A stretch of DNA of 41,511 bases. Source: an uncultured Candidatus Saccharibacteria bacterium. GTDB lineage: Bacteria; Patescibacteriota; Saccharimonadia; Saccharimonadales; Saccharimonadaceae. Shown in pieces: positions 9,485 through 19,625 of the stretch. Both the position numbers and the translations under genes were made by a program. Under the pieces are notes generated by a model. It saw nothing but the letters and a program-made list of their open reading frames with translations. It was not told where the DNA came from and made no database searches. The first letter of the stretch is position 1; every line of letters starts with the position of its first letter. The stretch lies in contig CAMNBP010000002.1 of the NCBI GenBank assembly GCA_946532885.1, forward strand, positions 1 through 41,511, in the 5' to 3' direction.

Positions 9485-11566
9485 TTAGAAATCTTCGTCG
9501 TCCCAGCTGAATTCCCAATCGTCATCATCTTCGATTTCGATACAATTCATACCGTCACAGTTGTCATATACATCATCTTTCGAGAAGAGATTCTCTTGAA
9601 TATATTCACTGAAGCTCTTATCTTTCATCGCATCAAACGATTCCTTGATGTCTTGCTCACAGTAAGACCTGAAATACGCCGACCCACCACCACATCGAGA
9701 TTCGATATAGGTGTCAAAGTTTTCGTCAATCGTCTTGATGTATTCTTTCCAAGCATCCTCAGCAATCTTGTCGATGCTCTTAGCATCACTTGGTGCGCTT
9801 ACTGAAATCTTTTCATAATCAAGATCAAAGTTTGCAACGAGTTTCGTGCTATCAGAGTTTACGACTACGATAACGTTTTTAACTTCATGTGACCAACTCT
9901 TAATACCAAAGTAATAGCGTGGCGTAACCTTTTTCTCTTCAGGGCTCTTATCCAACAAATCTACCGAAGTTAAACCAGTCGGATATTCTTCAGCAATCGA
10001 CTCAAAGCACTTCGTAATATCATTAGCCGTTTCAAGCTCGCTAACTGCTTTGGTGAATTTTTCGAAAGTTTCTTCGTTGATTTTGATTTCGTAATAGGTT
10101 AAACCGTCTTTGGCGCCCTCTACGTCATCAATTACTTCACCGAATTCAAGGAAGCTGTTATTCTGATAAGCTTCAAGAATCTTATCCTTGTTCTCTTTAG
10201 TGGCCTTTTCATAACCATCAGTGATACAGCTGTATTCATCATGATAGTTTTCGCTACCCAACAAGTTCTTGATAGCATCGTTCGAAATTTCAATCCATTG
10301 GTTGCTAATTCTCGATGTCAAGATATTCGAAAGCTTTTCTTCTAATTTGGCAACATCTGGATCTTCTTCATCTTCCTCTTCGTCGTCATATAGACTATGA
10401 TAGCTATACTCGCGGACTTGTTTCGAACCAGACAGTACATCGCCTAAACCTTCATAATCAGCAATCTCGCCAATCTTGAAGTAAATCTTGCCGCCAGCGA
10501 TATAAGCACCTTCGGCTTCCACCTTAGATTTGTCGCCATTATTGAAGGAACCTTCTAGGCCAAGCTTCACGCTTTCGCTCACGCCTTCAGATTTTGCGTC
10601 GAGCGAAATCTTCATTGACTCCAAATACGCATAGTAATCGTCGTCTTCGAATTTATCGACATCTTTTTTCGTGATCGTGACGTCACCAGAGATACTAGTA
10701 ACACCGAGACCGACATCTGAACTGGTTAACTTATCGTCGACCAATTTAGCATTGAATAGTTTCGACATTGCGTCACTGGCAACTTTTTCTTTCGATTCAT
10801 GCCAATTAACAAACAAAACAGCACCAATGCCACCGCCAATCAACAAAAGAACAAGAATTACAATTCCGATGATTAAACCGGTTTTCTTTTTCTTCTTAAC
10901 TGGCTCAGCTGCAACAACACTAGGATTCGTGTTGTCTACAACAGGCGTCGCGTTATCCATCACTGGATTTGCCGCTACAGCTTCCGCTACTGGGTTAGCC
11001 GCTGTTTCTGTTGCTGCAGATTCTTCTGCAACTGGTGTTGTGTTTTCTACAACACTATCTACGCTAGCTTCAGATGTTGTATTTTCTACAACATTACCAT
11101 CGCTATTTAGTAAATCGTCCATTTGGGAAGCTAGCTCAGTATTTTCAAGCTCTGGTTTTTCTTCAGGCTGCATACTCTCCCCTACATTAACTTTTATCGA
11201 CTCTTCAGCTGAAGGCAGATTTTCATCCTGCATTGGCGCCACTGCGTCAATATCGGACTGCAAATCTTGCAAATTGACGTTTGGCTCGCTGTTTAGAGTT
11301 TCTTCATTATTTATTGGGTCATTCGGAACGACCGTTTCTAGGCTACCCGAACCGACCGCACCCGGAATCTCCATGTCGGCATCCGTCAAAATCTCTTCTT
11401 CGGTTGCCACATCGTCATCCGCGACAAAAGGATTAAAAACTTTATCCTCTTCATCGTTCACAAAAGCTTCTTCAGCTTTTGCTTCTTCGTCAATATTAGC
11501 CTTTATTGGATCAGGCTGTGCGACGGAATTATCCGTCGCCTTCATGCCTAGATTGTCGTCATTCAT
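9485..11566 (-). CDS. Single-pass membrane protein: long acidic disordered N-terminus, TM, Cys-containing extracytoplasmic domain
   Basis: TM KKKKKTGLIIGIVILVLLLIGGGIGAVLFV; C-terminal paired cysteines (SRCGGGSAYFRSYCEQ, DNCDGMNC). Confidence 0.8.
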   Translation of the reverse strand: MNDDNLGMKATDNSVAQPDPIKANIDEEAKAEEAFVNDEEDKVFNPFVADDDVATEEEILTDADMEIPGAVGSGSLETVVPNDPINNEETLNSEPNVNLQDLQSDIDAVAPMQDENLPSAEESIKVNVGESMQPEEKPELENTELASQMDDLLNSDGNVVENTTSEASVDSVVENTTPVAEESAATETAANPVAEAVAANPVMDNATPVVDNTNPSVVAAEPVKKKKKTGLIIGIVILVLLLIGGGIGAVLFVNWHESKEKVASDAMSKLFNAKLVDDKLTSSDVGLGVTSISGDVTITKKDVDKFEDDDYYAYLESMKISLDAKSEGVSESVKLGLEGSFNNGDKSKVEAEGAYIAGGKIYFKIGEIADYEGLGDVLSGSKQVREYSYHSLYDDEEEDEEDPDVAKLEEKLSNILTSRISNQWIEISNDAIKNLLGSENYHDEYSCITDGYEKATKENKDKILEAYQNNSFLEFGEVIDDVEGAKDGLTYYEIKINEETFEKFTKAVSELETANDITKCFESIAEEYPTGLTSVDLLDKSPEEKKVTPRYYFGIKSWSHEVKNVIVVVNSDSTKLVANFDLDYEKISVSAPSDAKSIDKIAEDAWKEYIKTIDENFDTYIESRCGGGSAYFRSYCEQDIKESFDAMKDKSFSEYIQENLFSKDDVYDNCDGMNCIEIEDDDDWEFSWDDEDF

Positions 11567-11580
11567 TCGGAAAGCTCAAA

Positions 11581-11934
11581 TTATTGTTCGGTTTTTTCAG
11601 CATCAGCCGCAGCTTCTGCGCCGTCATCGGTAATATGAATTTCACAGGTTGCACCGTGAGTACGTGCGCAAGCTTCAATTGATTCATACTTGCTCAAAAC
11701 TTCGCTTGAGAAGATAAACAACCATACAGCCAAAGCAGCAAAGATAATGGTTGTTAATGCGAATAAGCAATAGAAGAATTTGTACTTACCAGTAGCCTGG
11801 TGTTCTTCTGGATACTTTTCATAGATTACGCCAACTGGGAGATTAGTTCTCTTAGCGGCTTTAGTAGTAGTTTTTTTCGCAACTGGCTTCTTTGCACTAG
11901 TTGCTTTTTTCTTAGTCGTGGCTTTTGTAGCCAT
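11581..11934 (-). CDS. Small membrane protein with Lys/Ala/Thr-rich basic N-terminus
   Basis: MATKATTKKKATSAKKPVAKKTTTKAAKR then a TM; AAGGAGGG Shine-Dalgarno upstream. Confidence 0.75.
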   Translation of the reverse strand: MATKATTKKKATSAKKPVAKKTTTKAAKRTNLPVGVIYEKYPEEHQATGKYKFFYCLFALTTIIFAALAVWLFIFSSEVLSKYESIEACARTHGATCEIHITDDGAEAAADAEKTEQ

Positions 11935-12093
11935 AGCTTTATGCCCTCCTTAAAAAAATTCGCTTTTGCTTAAAATATAACACAAATTAAATAAACATAA
12001 AAGTTTTTGAATAAATCCCGCTTATGTTTATTTATGCTATAATAATATGCAAATAGAGTTATACGCATTAAGGGAAGAAAGTAGAGGCATTCA

Positions 12094-13389
12094 ATGCAAA
12101 AAAATAACTGCACTATCAAGCTCATAAAGGCTCGCCAAATTCTCGACTCTCGCGGCAACCCAACCGTCGAGACCGATGTTGTTTTGGAAAGTGGCCACGC
12201 TGGCCGCGCCGCCGTACCATCTGGTGCATCAACCGGTGCTGGCGAAGCGCTAGAACTTCGCGACAACGACGACAGTCGTTTTGGTGGCAAAGGCGTCCTC
12301 AAGGCCGTCTGGAATGTTAATAGCAAAATAGCCGATGTACTGGTTGGCAACGACGCCAGCGATCAACGCAAGCTCGACCAGCTTATGCTCGATCTTGATG
12401 GCACCGAAAACAAATCAAATCTTGGCGCCAACGCCATCTTGTCAGTCTCTTTAGCTGCTGCTAAAGCCGTGGCGCACGCTAAGGGCCGCCGTTTCTATGA
12501 ATATGTTGCCGATATCGCCGGCACAACCGAAGAAATGCGCCTTCCGATGCCAATGATGAACGTCATGAACGGTGGCGCTCACGCCGATTGGTCGACCGAT
12601 TTTCAAGAATACATGATTATCCCAGTCAGCGCTACAACCATGCCAGATGCTGTTCGTATGGGCGCAGAGGTCTTCCATGCACTAAAGAAGATCCTTAAAG
12701 ACCGCAAATACGCTACAACCGTCGGCGACGAAGGTGGCTATGCTCCATTTGTTAAAGACGGCAACAACGAGCCACTCGAGCTCATTAAGCTCGCCGTCGA
12801 AGCTGCCGGCTACGAAATGGGCAAAGACATCGCCATCGCTATGGATATCGCCGCTTCCGAATTTGCCGAAGACGATCACTATAAACTCAAAACCAACGGC
12901 GATTGGAAGTCCAGCGAAGATCTCGCCAACTGGTATCAGTGGATTATCGATAATTACCCTGTCGTTTCTATTGAAGATGGTCTTGGCGAGAATGACTGGG
13001 GCGGCTGGAGTATGCTTACGAGTCGCTTCGGTGATCGTATCCAACTCGTCGGCGACGACCTCTTCGTTACCAACTCTAAACTACTGCAACGCGGCATCGA
13101 CGAACATGCCGGCAACGCAATCTTAATTAAGCCAAACCAAATCGGTACTCTCACCGAAACCATCGACGCTGTTCTGCTTGCCAAAAAGAATGGCTACAAC
13201 TGCGTCATGTCGCACCGTTCCGGTGAAACCGAAGATACCACTATCGCTCATTTGGCCGTCGGCCTTGGCACTGGTCAAATCAAGACCGGTTCTCTCAGCC
13301 GCTCAGAACGCATCGCTAAATACAACGAGCTCATGCGTATCGCGGAAGCCAACCGCAACCTTATCCTTGAAAACCCATTCAAGAAGTAA
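12094..13389 (+). CDS. eno: Enolase
   Basis: [54 protein letters not shown]. Confidence 0.98.
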   Translation: MQKNNCTIKLIKARQILDSRGNPTVETDVVLESGHAGRAAVPSGASTGAGEALELRDNDDSRFGGKGVLKAVWNVNSKIADVLVGNDASDQRKLDQLMLDLDGTENKSNLGANAILSVSLAAAKAVAHAKGRRFYEYVADIAGTTEEMRLPMPMMNVMNGGAHADWSTDFQEYMIIPVSATTMPDAVRMGAEVFHALKKILKDRKYATTVGDEGGYAPFVKDGNNEPLELIKLAVEAAGYEMGKDIAIAMDIAASEFAEDDHYKLKTNGDWKSSEDLANWYQWIIDNYPVVSIEDGLGENDWGGWSMLTSRFGDRIQLVGDDLFVTNSKLLQRGIDEHAGNAILIKPNQIGTLTETIDAVLLAKKNGYNCVMSHRSGETEDTTIAHLAVGLGTGQIKTGSLSRSERIAKYNELMRIAEANRNLILENPFKK

Positions 13390-13423
13390 CCCTTGGGGCC
13401 GCCTCCGCCCCACTTCCCGAACA

Positions 13424-13456
13424 AAAAATATCTCCCCTGGGCAGGGAGATATTTTT
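13424..13456. terminator. Bidirectional terminator between eno and pgi
   Basis: AAAAATATCTCCC...GGGAGATATTTTT. Confidence 0.85.
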
Positions 13457-13467
13457 ATTCACACAAA

Positions 13468-14727
13468 TTATTTTTCGTAACCAGGCTTGCCAAGAAGTTC
13501 AAACATCCGATTTTTATATGCCTCCACCCCAGGTTGGTTAAATGGATTCACGCCAAGCGTAAAGCCACTCAAGGCGCAACTCATTTCAAAGAAATAAATC
13601 AACGCGCCAAGCGAACGTTCATTCAACTCCGGCATCACAACTTCCAATACTGGCACACCACCAGCCAAATGGGCTTCACGCGTTGCCGCATTTGCCGTTT
13701 TACAGATATAGTCCAATTCCTTGCCCTCAAGATACTGCAATCCGTCAAGATTATCGTCCTGAGTTGGCACTTTTATTGCTTCGTAGTCTGCCGCAATCTC
13801 GACGAAGGTCTCAAACAAATTGCGTCGCCCCTCTTGAATATACTGCCCCATCGAATGCAAATCGGTCGAATCAATCACGCTGGCCGGATAAATGCCCTTA
13901 CCGTCTTTACCTTCACTTTCACCAAACAATTGTTTCCACCATTCATTAAACTGGGTAAATTGCGGCTCGAAGTTAGCTAAAATCTCGATATCGAAGCCTT
14001 GTTCCAATAACAAATTACGCACTGCCGCATATTCAGCCGCTTTTCCGCCATCTGAAATCAAAGCCGCACGTTCTTCTTCGGCGCCATCCATCAATAAGTC
14101 AATATCAATACCGGCTACTGCGATCGCCAATAAACCAACCGCCGTCAATACCGAATAGCGTCCGCCAATATTATCCGGAACCACAAACGTTTCATAACCT
14201 TTGGTAACTGCCTCTTCATGCAATGCGCCTTTGCGAGCATCAGTTGTCGCATAAATCCTCTTCGCCGCTCCATCCTCGCCATATTTCTTTATCAGCTTCT
14301 GCTTCAATACGCGAAATGCTACAGCCGGCTCCGTTGTAGTTCCAGATTTCGAAATTACATTAATTGAAAAATCCTTATCGCCAAGTTCGGAGAGTACTTT
14401 TTCCATCGCACGCGGACTTAATGAATTTCCAGCATATATAATCTTCGTATGACCGCGCTCGCCACCTAAAGCCTCTATTACAGCGCGGTGACCTAAATAG
14501 CTACCGCCAATACCAATGCATACAAGATAATCCGAATCGAGATTAATTCTCGCCGCCGCTTGTTTAATGCGCGCAAACTCTTCTTCATCAAAACGAACTG
14601 GGAGATCAACCCAACCGCCAAAATCATCCTGTTGAGCTTTTGCGACAAACTTCTGCGCCTCGACTACTTTTGCGTCAAAATCCTCAGTCTTCACAAAATC
14701 GCCAAGACTACATTTAAAGTCAATCAT
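13468..14727 (-). CDS. pgi: Glucose-6-phosphate isomerase
   Basis: CIGIGGSYLGHRAVIEAL, NVISKSGTTTEPAVAFR, NPFNQPGVEAYK. Confidence 0.96.
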   Translation of the reverse strand: MIDFKCSLGDFVKTEDFDAKVVEAQKFVAKAQQDDFGGWVDLPVRFDEEEFARIKQAAARINLDSDYLVCIGIGGSYLGHRAVIEALGGERGHTKIIYAGNSLSPRAMEKVLSELGDKDFSINVISKSGTTTEPAVAFRVLKQKLIKKYGEDGAAKRIYATTDARKGALHEEAVTKGYETFVVPDNIGGRYSVLTAVGLLAIAVAGIDIDLLMDGAEEERAALISDGGKAAEYAAVRNLLLEQGFDIEILANFEPQFTQFNEWWKQLFGESEGKDGKGIYPASVIDSTDLHSMGQYIQEGRRNLFETFVEIAADYEAIKVPTQDDNLDGLQYLEGKELDYICKTANAATREAHLAGGVPVLEVVMPELNERSLGALIYFFEMSCALSGFTLGVNPFNQPGVEAYKNRMFELLGKPGYEK

Positions 14728-14749
14728 ACTTCCTCCGTTTCTTTAAGGC

Positions 14750-15895
14750 TTATAAACTGACGGCAATATCGTGTAAATCGCTAGAATTAAGCTCTGCAGC
14801 TTCGCCGTCAACAATATAAAATACACCACCGTTTACCCAGGCCGCCTTAGAACCAGAAATATAAATTGTTAGGCCTTGCCCCTTAGCGACTGAATAATCT
14901 TCACCCCAATTCTTTTTGACATAGTTCGCCAAAACCGCAGCAGAATCCCAGCTCGACTTCTCTTCTACTAATGAAAAAGTTTTCCCTAAATCATTTTTGA
15001 AATTCATCGTAATCTTGCCGTTTTCCTCTTTCACTAAACCTTCTAACCGGTAGTTGCTCGGAACATAGCTCGGATAAACATTCGTGATACCAGTCTGCAT
15101 GGCGGCCACGCGTACCGACAAATCAGGCAAATTTAGACTCACAAGATACCCCAATAAGCCAATCGAAATAATTGCCATTGCCATCGCTACCGCAAAACGC
15201 TTCTTTTGCCAGAAATATTGTTTTTTGGCCTTAGCCTCGCCAAAATCTTCTTTCGTATTCTCGGCACTCTGCATCCGCTGCAAAGCTTGTTGAATCGCAA
15301 GATCCTTACGCTCTTGTGCAGTAATCATAACCGGCTGAGCTTCTGCCTGTTTTCGGCGAGCAGACATTCGCGCACGTGTTGCGCTCAATACTTTATGTTC
15401 TTGTGGTCCAATATCCTTACTATCCTGCTTAGCAACCTTCTGAGCTTGCGCCTTCTTCAAATCCGCCGCAGCTTGTTGGCGAATCTTCGCCAACTGTTGA
15501 ACATCAACACGACGTCCAACCTGTTGACCATTCTGCTTTTGTTGCTGCAAGCGCCTCTGTTGCTGCAAAAAAGCGGCGCTTGGTTGAATACGACCAGCTT
15601 TACTGCGCTGGATTAAATGCTGCTTAGTCGAATTTTGTTTTGTAGCGCCCGCCACAGCACGAACCGTTGCAACTTTTGGCTGAGTTGCCTGAACTTGCTG
15701 CCTAGCAACAACAGTCTGCTGCTGGGCCTTAGCTCCAACCTGCTGCCTAGCAACAGTTTGGCTCCTTGATGTAGAACCTGGCTTTCTAACAAAACGTCGA
15801 TTCAGAGTCGAGGATTTTTGGAGACGGCTATGATCAACTGAACTCGCATGGTTAGTTGTCACCCTATTTCTTGAAACTCTATTAACTCCGTCCAT
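14750..15895 (-). CDS. Membrane protein with basic Gln-rich disordered N-terminus and DUF4367-like extracytoplasmic domain
   Basis: Repeated VARQQV / QQQ segments, TM, then YPSYVPSNYRLEGL... Confidence 0.75.
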   Translation of the reverse strand: MDGVNRVSRNRVTTNHASSVDHSRLQKSSTLNRRFVRKPGSTSRSQTVARQQVGAKAQQQTVVARQQVQATQPKVATVRAVAGATKQNSTKQHLIQRSKAGRIQPSAAFLQQQRRLQQQKQNGQQVGRRVDVQQLAKIRQQAAADLKKAQAQKVAKQDSKDIGPQEHKVLSATRARMSARRKQAEAQPVMITAQERKDLAIQQALQRMQSAENTKEDFGEAKAKKQYFWQKKRFAVAMAMAIISIGLLGYLVSLNLPDLSVRVAAMQTGITNVYPSYVPSNYRLEGLVKEENGKITMNFKNDLGKTFSLVEEKSSWDSAAVLANYVKKNWGEDYSVAKGQGLTIYISGSKAAWVNGGVFYIVDGEAAELNSSDLHDIAVSL

Positions 15896-16042
15896 TTTAC
15901 CTCGCTTTATTCTGCTAATGTTATCTTAAAACATAAGCTCAGATAAATCAACAAGCAATTTTAAAAATTTTATTCAACCAAATTTCATTATTTAAACATA
16001 AGCATTTTCCTGAACAAATAATGCTATAATTATTAATAGTTT

Positions 16043-17644
16043 ATGGACAGACAAAGAGCTAAGAGAATCCGCTCCGCGCGGATAATCGCCACTAATATCT
16101 TCATGGGCATCGCAGTTGTAGCTATCGTTGCAGTACTTTTATTAATCGCCATGGGCTTTTCTTTTAATGAAAAGGGCGCCCTTGAACAATCCGGTTTACT
16201 ACAATTAACCTCTAAACCGAGTCGAGCTACCGTCGAGATCGATGGCAAGCAGCTCCTCTCGCTTACCGAAGTAAACAAGATGATTAGTAGTGGCGAACAT
16301 GATATTAAAATCAGTAAATCCGGTTACGACACCTGGACGAAGCATATCAATCTCGACGCTGGACTTTTGACGCGTATCGAATGGATTCGCCTCTTCCCAA
16401 TAGATCAAGAAATCACCACGACCGACACTTTTAATACGCTCCGTTTAATTTCGTACTCAAACGATAACAAACACTTACTCACTTCCGAAACTAACAGCAC
16501 TAGCATTCATTACATCAACCTTCAAGGCAACGAAACTAATCACAAAAAGCTCGATTTAGCCAAAATCCTCAATGTCCAAAAAGAGCTCACGCGCCAAGGT
16601 TCATTCACGGTCGAATCATGGAGCGAAAGCAATAATAAAGTAATCCTTCGCTGGATTCGTAACGACGATGTCAATTGGTACCTCGTCGATTTAAATGACG
16701 AAAGTAAAACCATCGATCTTACGACTCGTTTTGGTTTTAATTTTACCCAAATTAATGCCATTAATGATTCCGCTACTAAACTCTGGGCACTCGAAAACAA
16801 TAATCTTCACGTCATCGACACTAACGAGCTTAAAATCTCTAGCGCCCTAGCTAGCGGCATTGAATCCTTTGCCTATAACAATGACACTGCGGCCTATGTC
16901 ACCAATAACATTCCAGTAGCGACCACCGATCAAGACGTAGATGCGGAATCCGTAACCGAAGACGCCTTTAATGCCAACGACGTCACGAACGAGAACACTG
17001 CTCGCGCCCTTTATACCTATAAAGACGGCGAAGACGGCTCAGTAAAGATTTTTGACTTAAAAGCCGACGACTCTATCGTATTCTCCATGGGCACTTACTG
17101 GGGCGAGGAATGGCTTGCTTACGCGTTAAATAATAATATTTATCTCATGGCCGGCAAATACCCGACTTATCGTAAAAGTAATAGCTCCACCCTCAAACAA
17201 ATCGTTTCACATAAAGAATTAAACTATACGCCAACATCGGTCAGCGTTAATAACAGTCAACGCATCATCGTCTTCTGGTCCGGCAAAGATGTAGCTTCTA
17301 TCGATATCGAGACCCGTGATTACTTCGACTTCGAGCTCGATACCAGCAACACGATTAAGTGGCTCGACAATTATCTTCTCTGGGAAAGTACCGGCGATAA
17401 GATTATTATTCGCGATTTTGACGGCGACAATCGCCGCGAAATCATCAATCACGCCAAGAGCGCCGATCATGCAATTATCACGAGCAATAACGATTGGCTT
17501 TACTTCTTCGATCTCGTTGAAGTAAAACCAGAACCTAGCGAAGATGAGGCAGAGGCCACAGAATCTTCAGAAGCGACAGAGTCCACAGAAGAGGTCCAGC
17601 CAACCTATAATTACGTCCTCAAACGTCTCAAACTATCCGTTTAG
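16043..17644 (+). CDS. PEGA-domain membrane protein with C-terminal beta-propeller-like region
   Basis: N-terminal TM, then SKPSRATVEIDGKQL...SGEHDIKISKSGYDTW. Confidence 0.85.
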   Translation: MDRQRAKRIRSARIIATNIFMGIAVVAIVAVLLLIAMGFSFNEKGALEQSGLLQLTSKPSRATVEIDGKQLLSLTEVNKMISSGEHDIKISKSGYDTWTKHINLDAGLLTRIEWIRLFPIDQEITTTDTFNTLRLISYSNDNKHLLTSETNSTSIHYINLQGNETNHKKLDLAKILNVQKELTRQGSFTVESWSESNNKVILRWIRNDDVNWYLVDLNDESKTIDLTTRFGFNFTQINAINDSATKLWALENNNLHVIDTNELKISSALASGIESFAYNNDTAAYVTNNIPVATTDQDVDAESVTEDAFNANDVTNENTARALYTYKDGEDGSVKIFDLKADDSIVFSMGTYWGEEWLAYALNNNIYLMAGKYPTYRKSNSSTLKQIVSHKELNYTPTSVSVNNSQRIIVFWSGKDVASIDIETRDYFDFELDTSNTIKWLDNYLLWESTGDKIIIRDFDGDNRREIINHAKSADHAIITSNNDWLYFFDLVEVKPEPSEDEAEATESSEATESTEEVQPTYNYVLKRLKLSV

Positions 17645-17649
17645 TAACT

Positions 17650-17683
17650 AAAAAATATGCGATTAACTTTCGCATATTTTTTT
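17650..17683. terminator. Bidirectional hairpin terminator
   Basis: AAAAAATATGCGA...TCGCATATTTTTT. Confidence 0.85.
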
Positions 17684-17702
17684 GTATCCACGAACTTTAT
17701 TA

Positions 17703-18887
17703 TTAATTCTGCCCTGTTAGCCACTTCCAAAATTCTTCAAGCGGTGTGTCCTGATTGGCCGGCATCGATATATCACTATTTCCACCCTCTTCTTCGACTG
17801 GTGAAGGCGTAATCGCGCCCTCGTAGCTTGGATTAATTTGTTCGGCATAAACCAACAGACGATAGCGCGACGTGCCTAATGGCGTACAAGTAATTAACGT
17901 AATCATCGGAACACCATCATTATCTTTTGCAATATTTACCAAAGACTGCACGTCCGTTGGTTCAACCACCTTAGAGCCTTGGACTTTGTACGTATATCGC
18001 ACACCATTATAATCGACATAGATTTTATCGCCAGCTTCCATTCTAGTTAAACCAGAGAAAATGAACTTATAGTCACTCCTACCATAAACATTGCCTGCCG
18101 AATGTCCGGATACTACGAAATTGCCAACTTCGCCCGGTTTTGCCGATGCGCCACGTACCGAAAAGTTAGCTACACCATTCGCCATAGCTACATTCATTGA
18201 TTTAACATCCGTCGCCGAACCAAAAGTAATCGGAACTTCAATATTTAACTTCGGAATCATTAGTGTCGGCGTATCATGTACCGCTATCGCTACGGTTGGA
18301 TCGATTTCAGTAATTTCAGTAACCTCACTGTTGCCTGGCGAGATATATGCCATAATATTCGCCGCAATCACTTGGTTGTATTGAAGCAAAAAACCGCATA
18401 CCAAGAGCGTCAAACCAATCGTTAGCGGAACAAAATGCTTTGACCTACGGGTTTTTCTTGCACGCTCTTGTGCTTTTGCCTGAATACGCGAACGGAAGCT
18501 ATTTTGAACTTCTTGAGATTCTTCAGTTGCCGTATGAATAATATCTTGTGGAGCCTTTGGCGGATTTGCGGTAGGCATAGAGTCTTCTTGCTCTTTGCGC
18601 GCCTTATCTTCCATTTGACGTTCCAAGCGTAGACGTTCGCGCGCTACATAATCGCGCGCGGCCTTACCATAATATTCGCCATAGTATTTCTGATAATAAC
18701 TTTGCCAAGCTGAATGATATTTCTTCCAATCTTCCTGCCTGATTTGTGGTGCTGGCGAGTTTTCCGTTGGCGCACGATAATCCTGAGACTTATGCTGATA
18801 AGCCTCTAGAACTCTCTTACGTGCCAACTCAGTCGCCGTTTGCTGCTGACGACTAGCACTGCTCATCCCACCATCCTTATTATCCAT
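17703..18887 (-). CDS. Sortase with long cytoplasmic N-terminal extension
   Basis: Catalytic motifs VVSGHSAG, TLITCTPLG, RYRLLVYAE; single TM. Confidence 0.92.
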   Translation of the reverse strand: MDNKDGGMSSASRQQQTATELARKRVLEAYQHKSQDYRAPTENSPAPQIRQEDWKKYHSAWQSYYQKYYGEYYGKAARDYVARERLRLERQMEDKARKEQEDSMPTANPPKAPQDIIHTATEESQEVQNSFRSRIQAKAQERARKTRRSKHFVPLTIGLTLLVCGFLLQYNQVIAANIMAYISPGNSEVTEITEIDPTVAIAVHDTPTLMIPKLNIEVPITFGSATDVKSMNVAMANGVANFSVRGASAKPGEVGNFVVSGHSAGNVYGRSDYKFIFSGLTRMEAGDKIYVDYNGVRYTYKVQGSKVVEPTDVQSLVNIAKDNDGVPMITLITCTPLGTSRYRLLVYAEQINPSYEGAITPSPVEEEGGNSDISMPANQDTPLEEFWKWLTGQN

Positions 18888-18948
18888 TGTACTTATTCTA
18901 GCACAAACGGTGATTTCATGATAGAATCAGACTATCACTACCGCATTT

Positions 18949-19035
18949 GGGCGAGTGGTGAAATTGGTATACACGACAGACTCAAAATCTGTTGGCAGCA
19001 ATGCCGTGAGGGTTCAAGTCCCTCCTCGCCCACCA
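18949..19035 (+). tRNA. tRNA-Leu(CAA)
   Basis: GGGCGAG/CTCGCCC acceptor, anticodon loop CTCAAAA, long variable arm, encoded CCA. Confidence 0.93.
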
Positions 19036-19043
19036 GAATCACC

Positions 19044-19066
19044 AATAGCCTTTCGGCTATTTTTTT
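19044..19066 (+). terminator. Terminator after tRNA-Leu(CAA)
   Basis: AATAGCC-TTTC-GGCTATTTTTTT. Confidence 0.85.
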
Positions 19067-19090
19067 CGCTTTATGTTAATATATAAGCAT

Positions 19091-19513
19091 ATGCAGAATC
19101 AACCAACTATACAAACAAATCAACCTGCTCCTGCCCCGACTCCAGCGCAAACACTGGCAACTCAACCAACCCCTACGTCGACGCCAATTTCACCATCTTA
19201 CGACAACGAACCAAGCAAGAAAAACATTATCGTCTGCATCATCTTATCCGTAGTCTGTTTAATTTGTGTGGCGCTCACTATCCTTTCCTCCTTTGGCGCC
19301 TATTACGACTATCTCATCACTTTCATGACAATCAGTGTACTAGTACCACTTGCCCTATCCGGAATTACTGCCGCTCTGGGCGTCTTTCTGCTAATTTATG
19401 CCCTTGTCAAAAATGCCCCAAATCGTTTCTGTATCATAGCCGGCATTAGTATCGTAACTTCTATCGCAACACTCGTCATTTTCCGCTTCTTCCTACTTGG
19501 CCGCTACGCCTAG
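19091..19513 (+). CDS. Small Pro/Thr/Gln-rich membrane protein
   Basis: Start moved to MQNQPTIQTNQ; three predicted TM segments. Confidence 0.65.
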   Translation: MQNQPTIQTNQPAPAPTPAQTLATQPTPTSTPISPSYDNEPSKKNIIVCIILSVVCLICVALTILSSFGAYYDYLITFMTISVLVPLALSGITAALGVFLLIYALVKNAPNRFCIIAGISIVTSIATLVIFRFFLLGRYA

Positions 19514-19514
19514 A

Positions 19515-19543
19515 TTGACATAATTAGGTTTTAATTATATAAT
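19515..19543 (+). promoter_or_regulatory. Consensus sigma70-type promoter
   Basis: TTGACA - 17 bp - TATAAT. Confidence 0.85.
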
Positions 19544-19587
19544 TTGTGTAGATTTCGAGTTACTTTTTTGTGATTTGGAGTCGGTAT

Positions 19588-19620
19588 ATGGAATCCCATT
19601 GCACATTGAAAAGGAGATGA
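19588..19620 (+). CDS. Putative 10-aa upstream ORF (MESHCTLKRR) overlapping the RBS of the next gene
   Basis: GGAG 7 nt upstream of ATG; stop TGA inside AAAGGAGATGA. Confidence 0.4.
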   Translation: MESHCTLKRR

Positions 19621-19625
19621 TTTAA

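Noticed and set aside
10671-11633. 320-aa plus-strand ORF
   Set aside because: Antisense to the acidic membrane protein; Ser/Thr/Ala low complexity mirrors the codons of the real gene.
12047-12127. Upstream [19 protein letters not shown]... before eno
   Set aside because: Its ATG is only 3 nt after the -10 box, likely upstream of the TSS, and it overlaps the eno start out of frame.
12682-13184. Minus-strand and alternative-frame ORFs inside eno
   Set aside because: Overlap a certain enolase CDS; arise from codon bias.
13395-13412. TGGGGC-CGCCTC-CGCCCCA-like hairpin just before the eno terminator
   Set aside because: No U-run follows and a strong terminator lies immediately downstream; no clear function.
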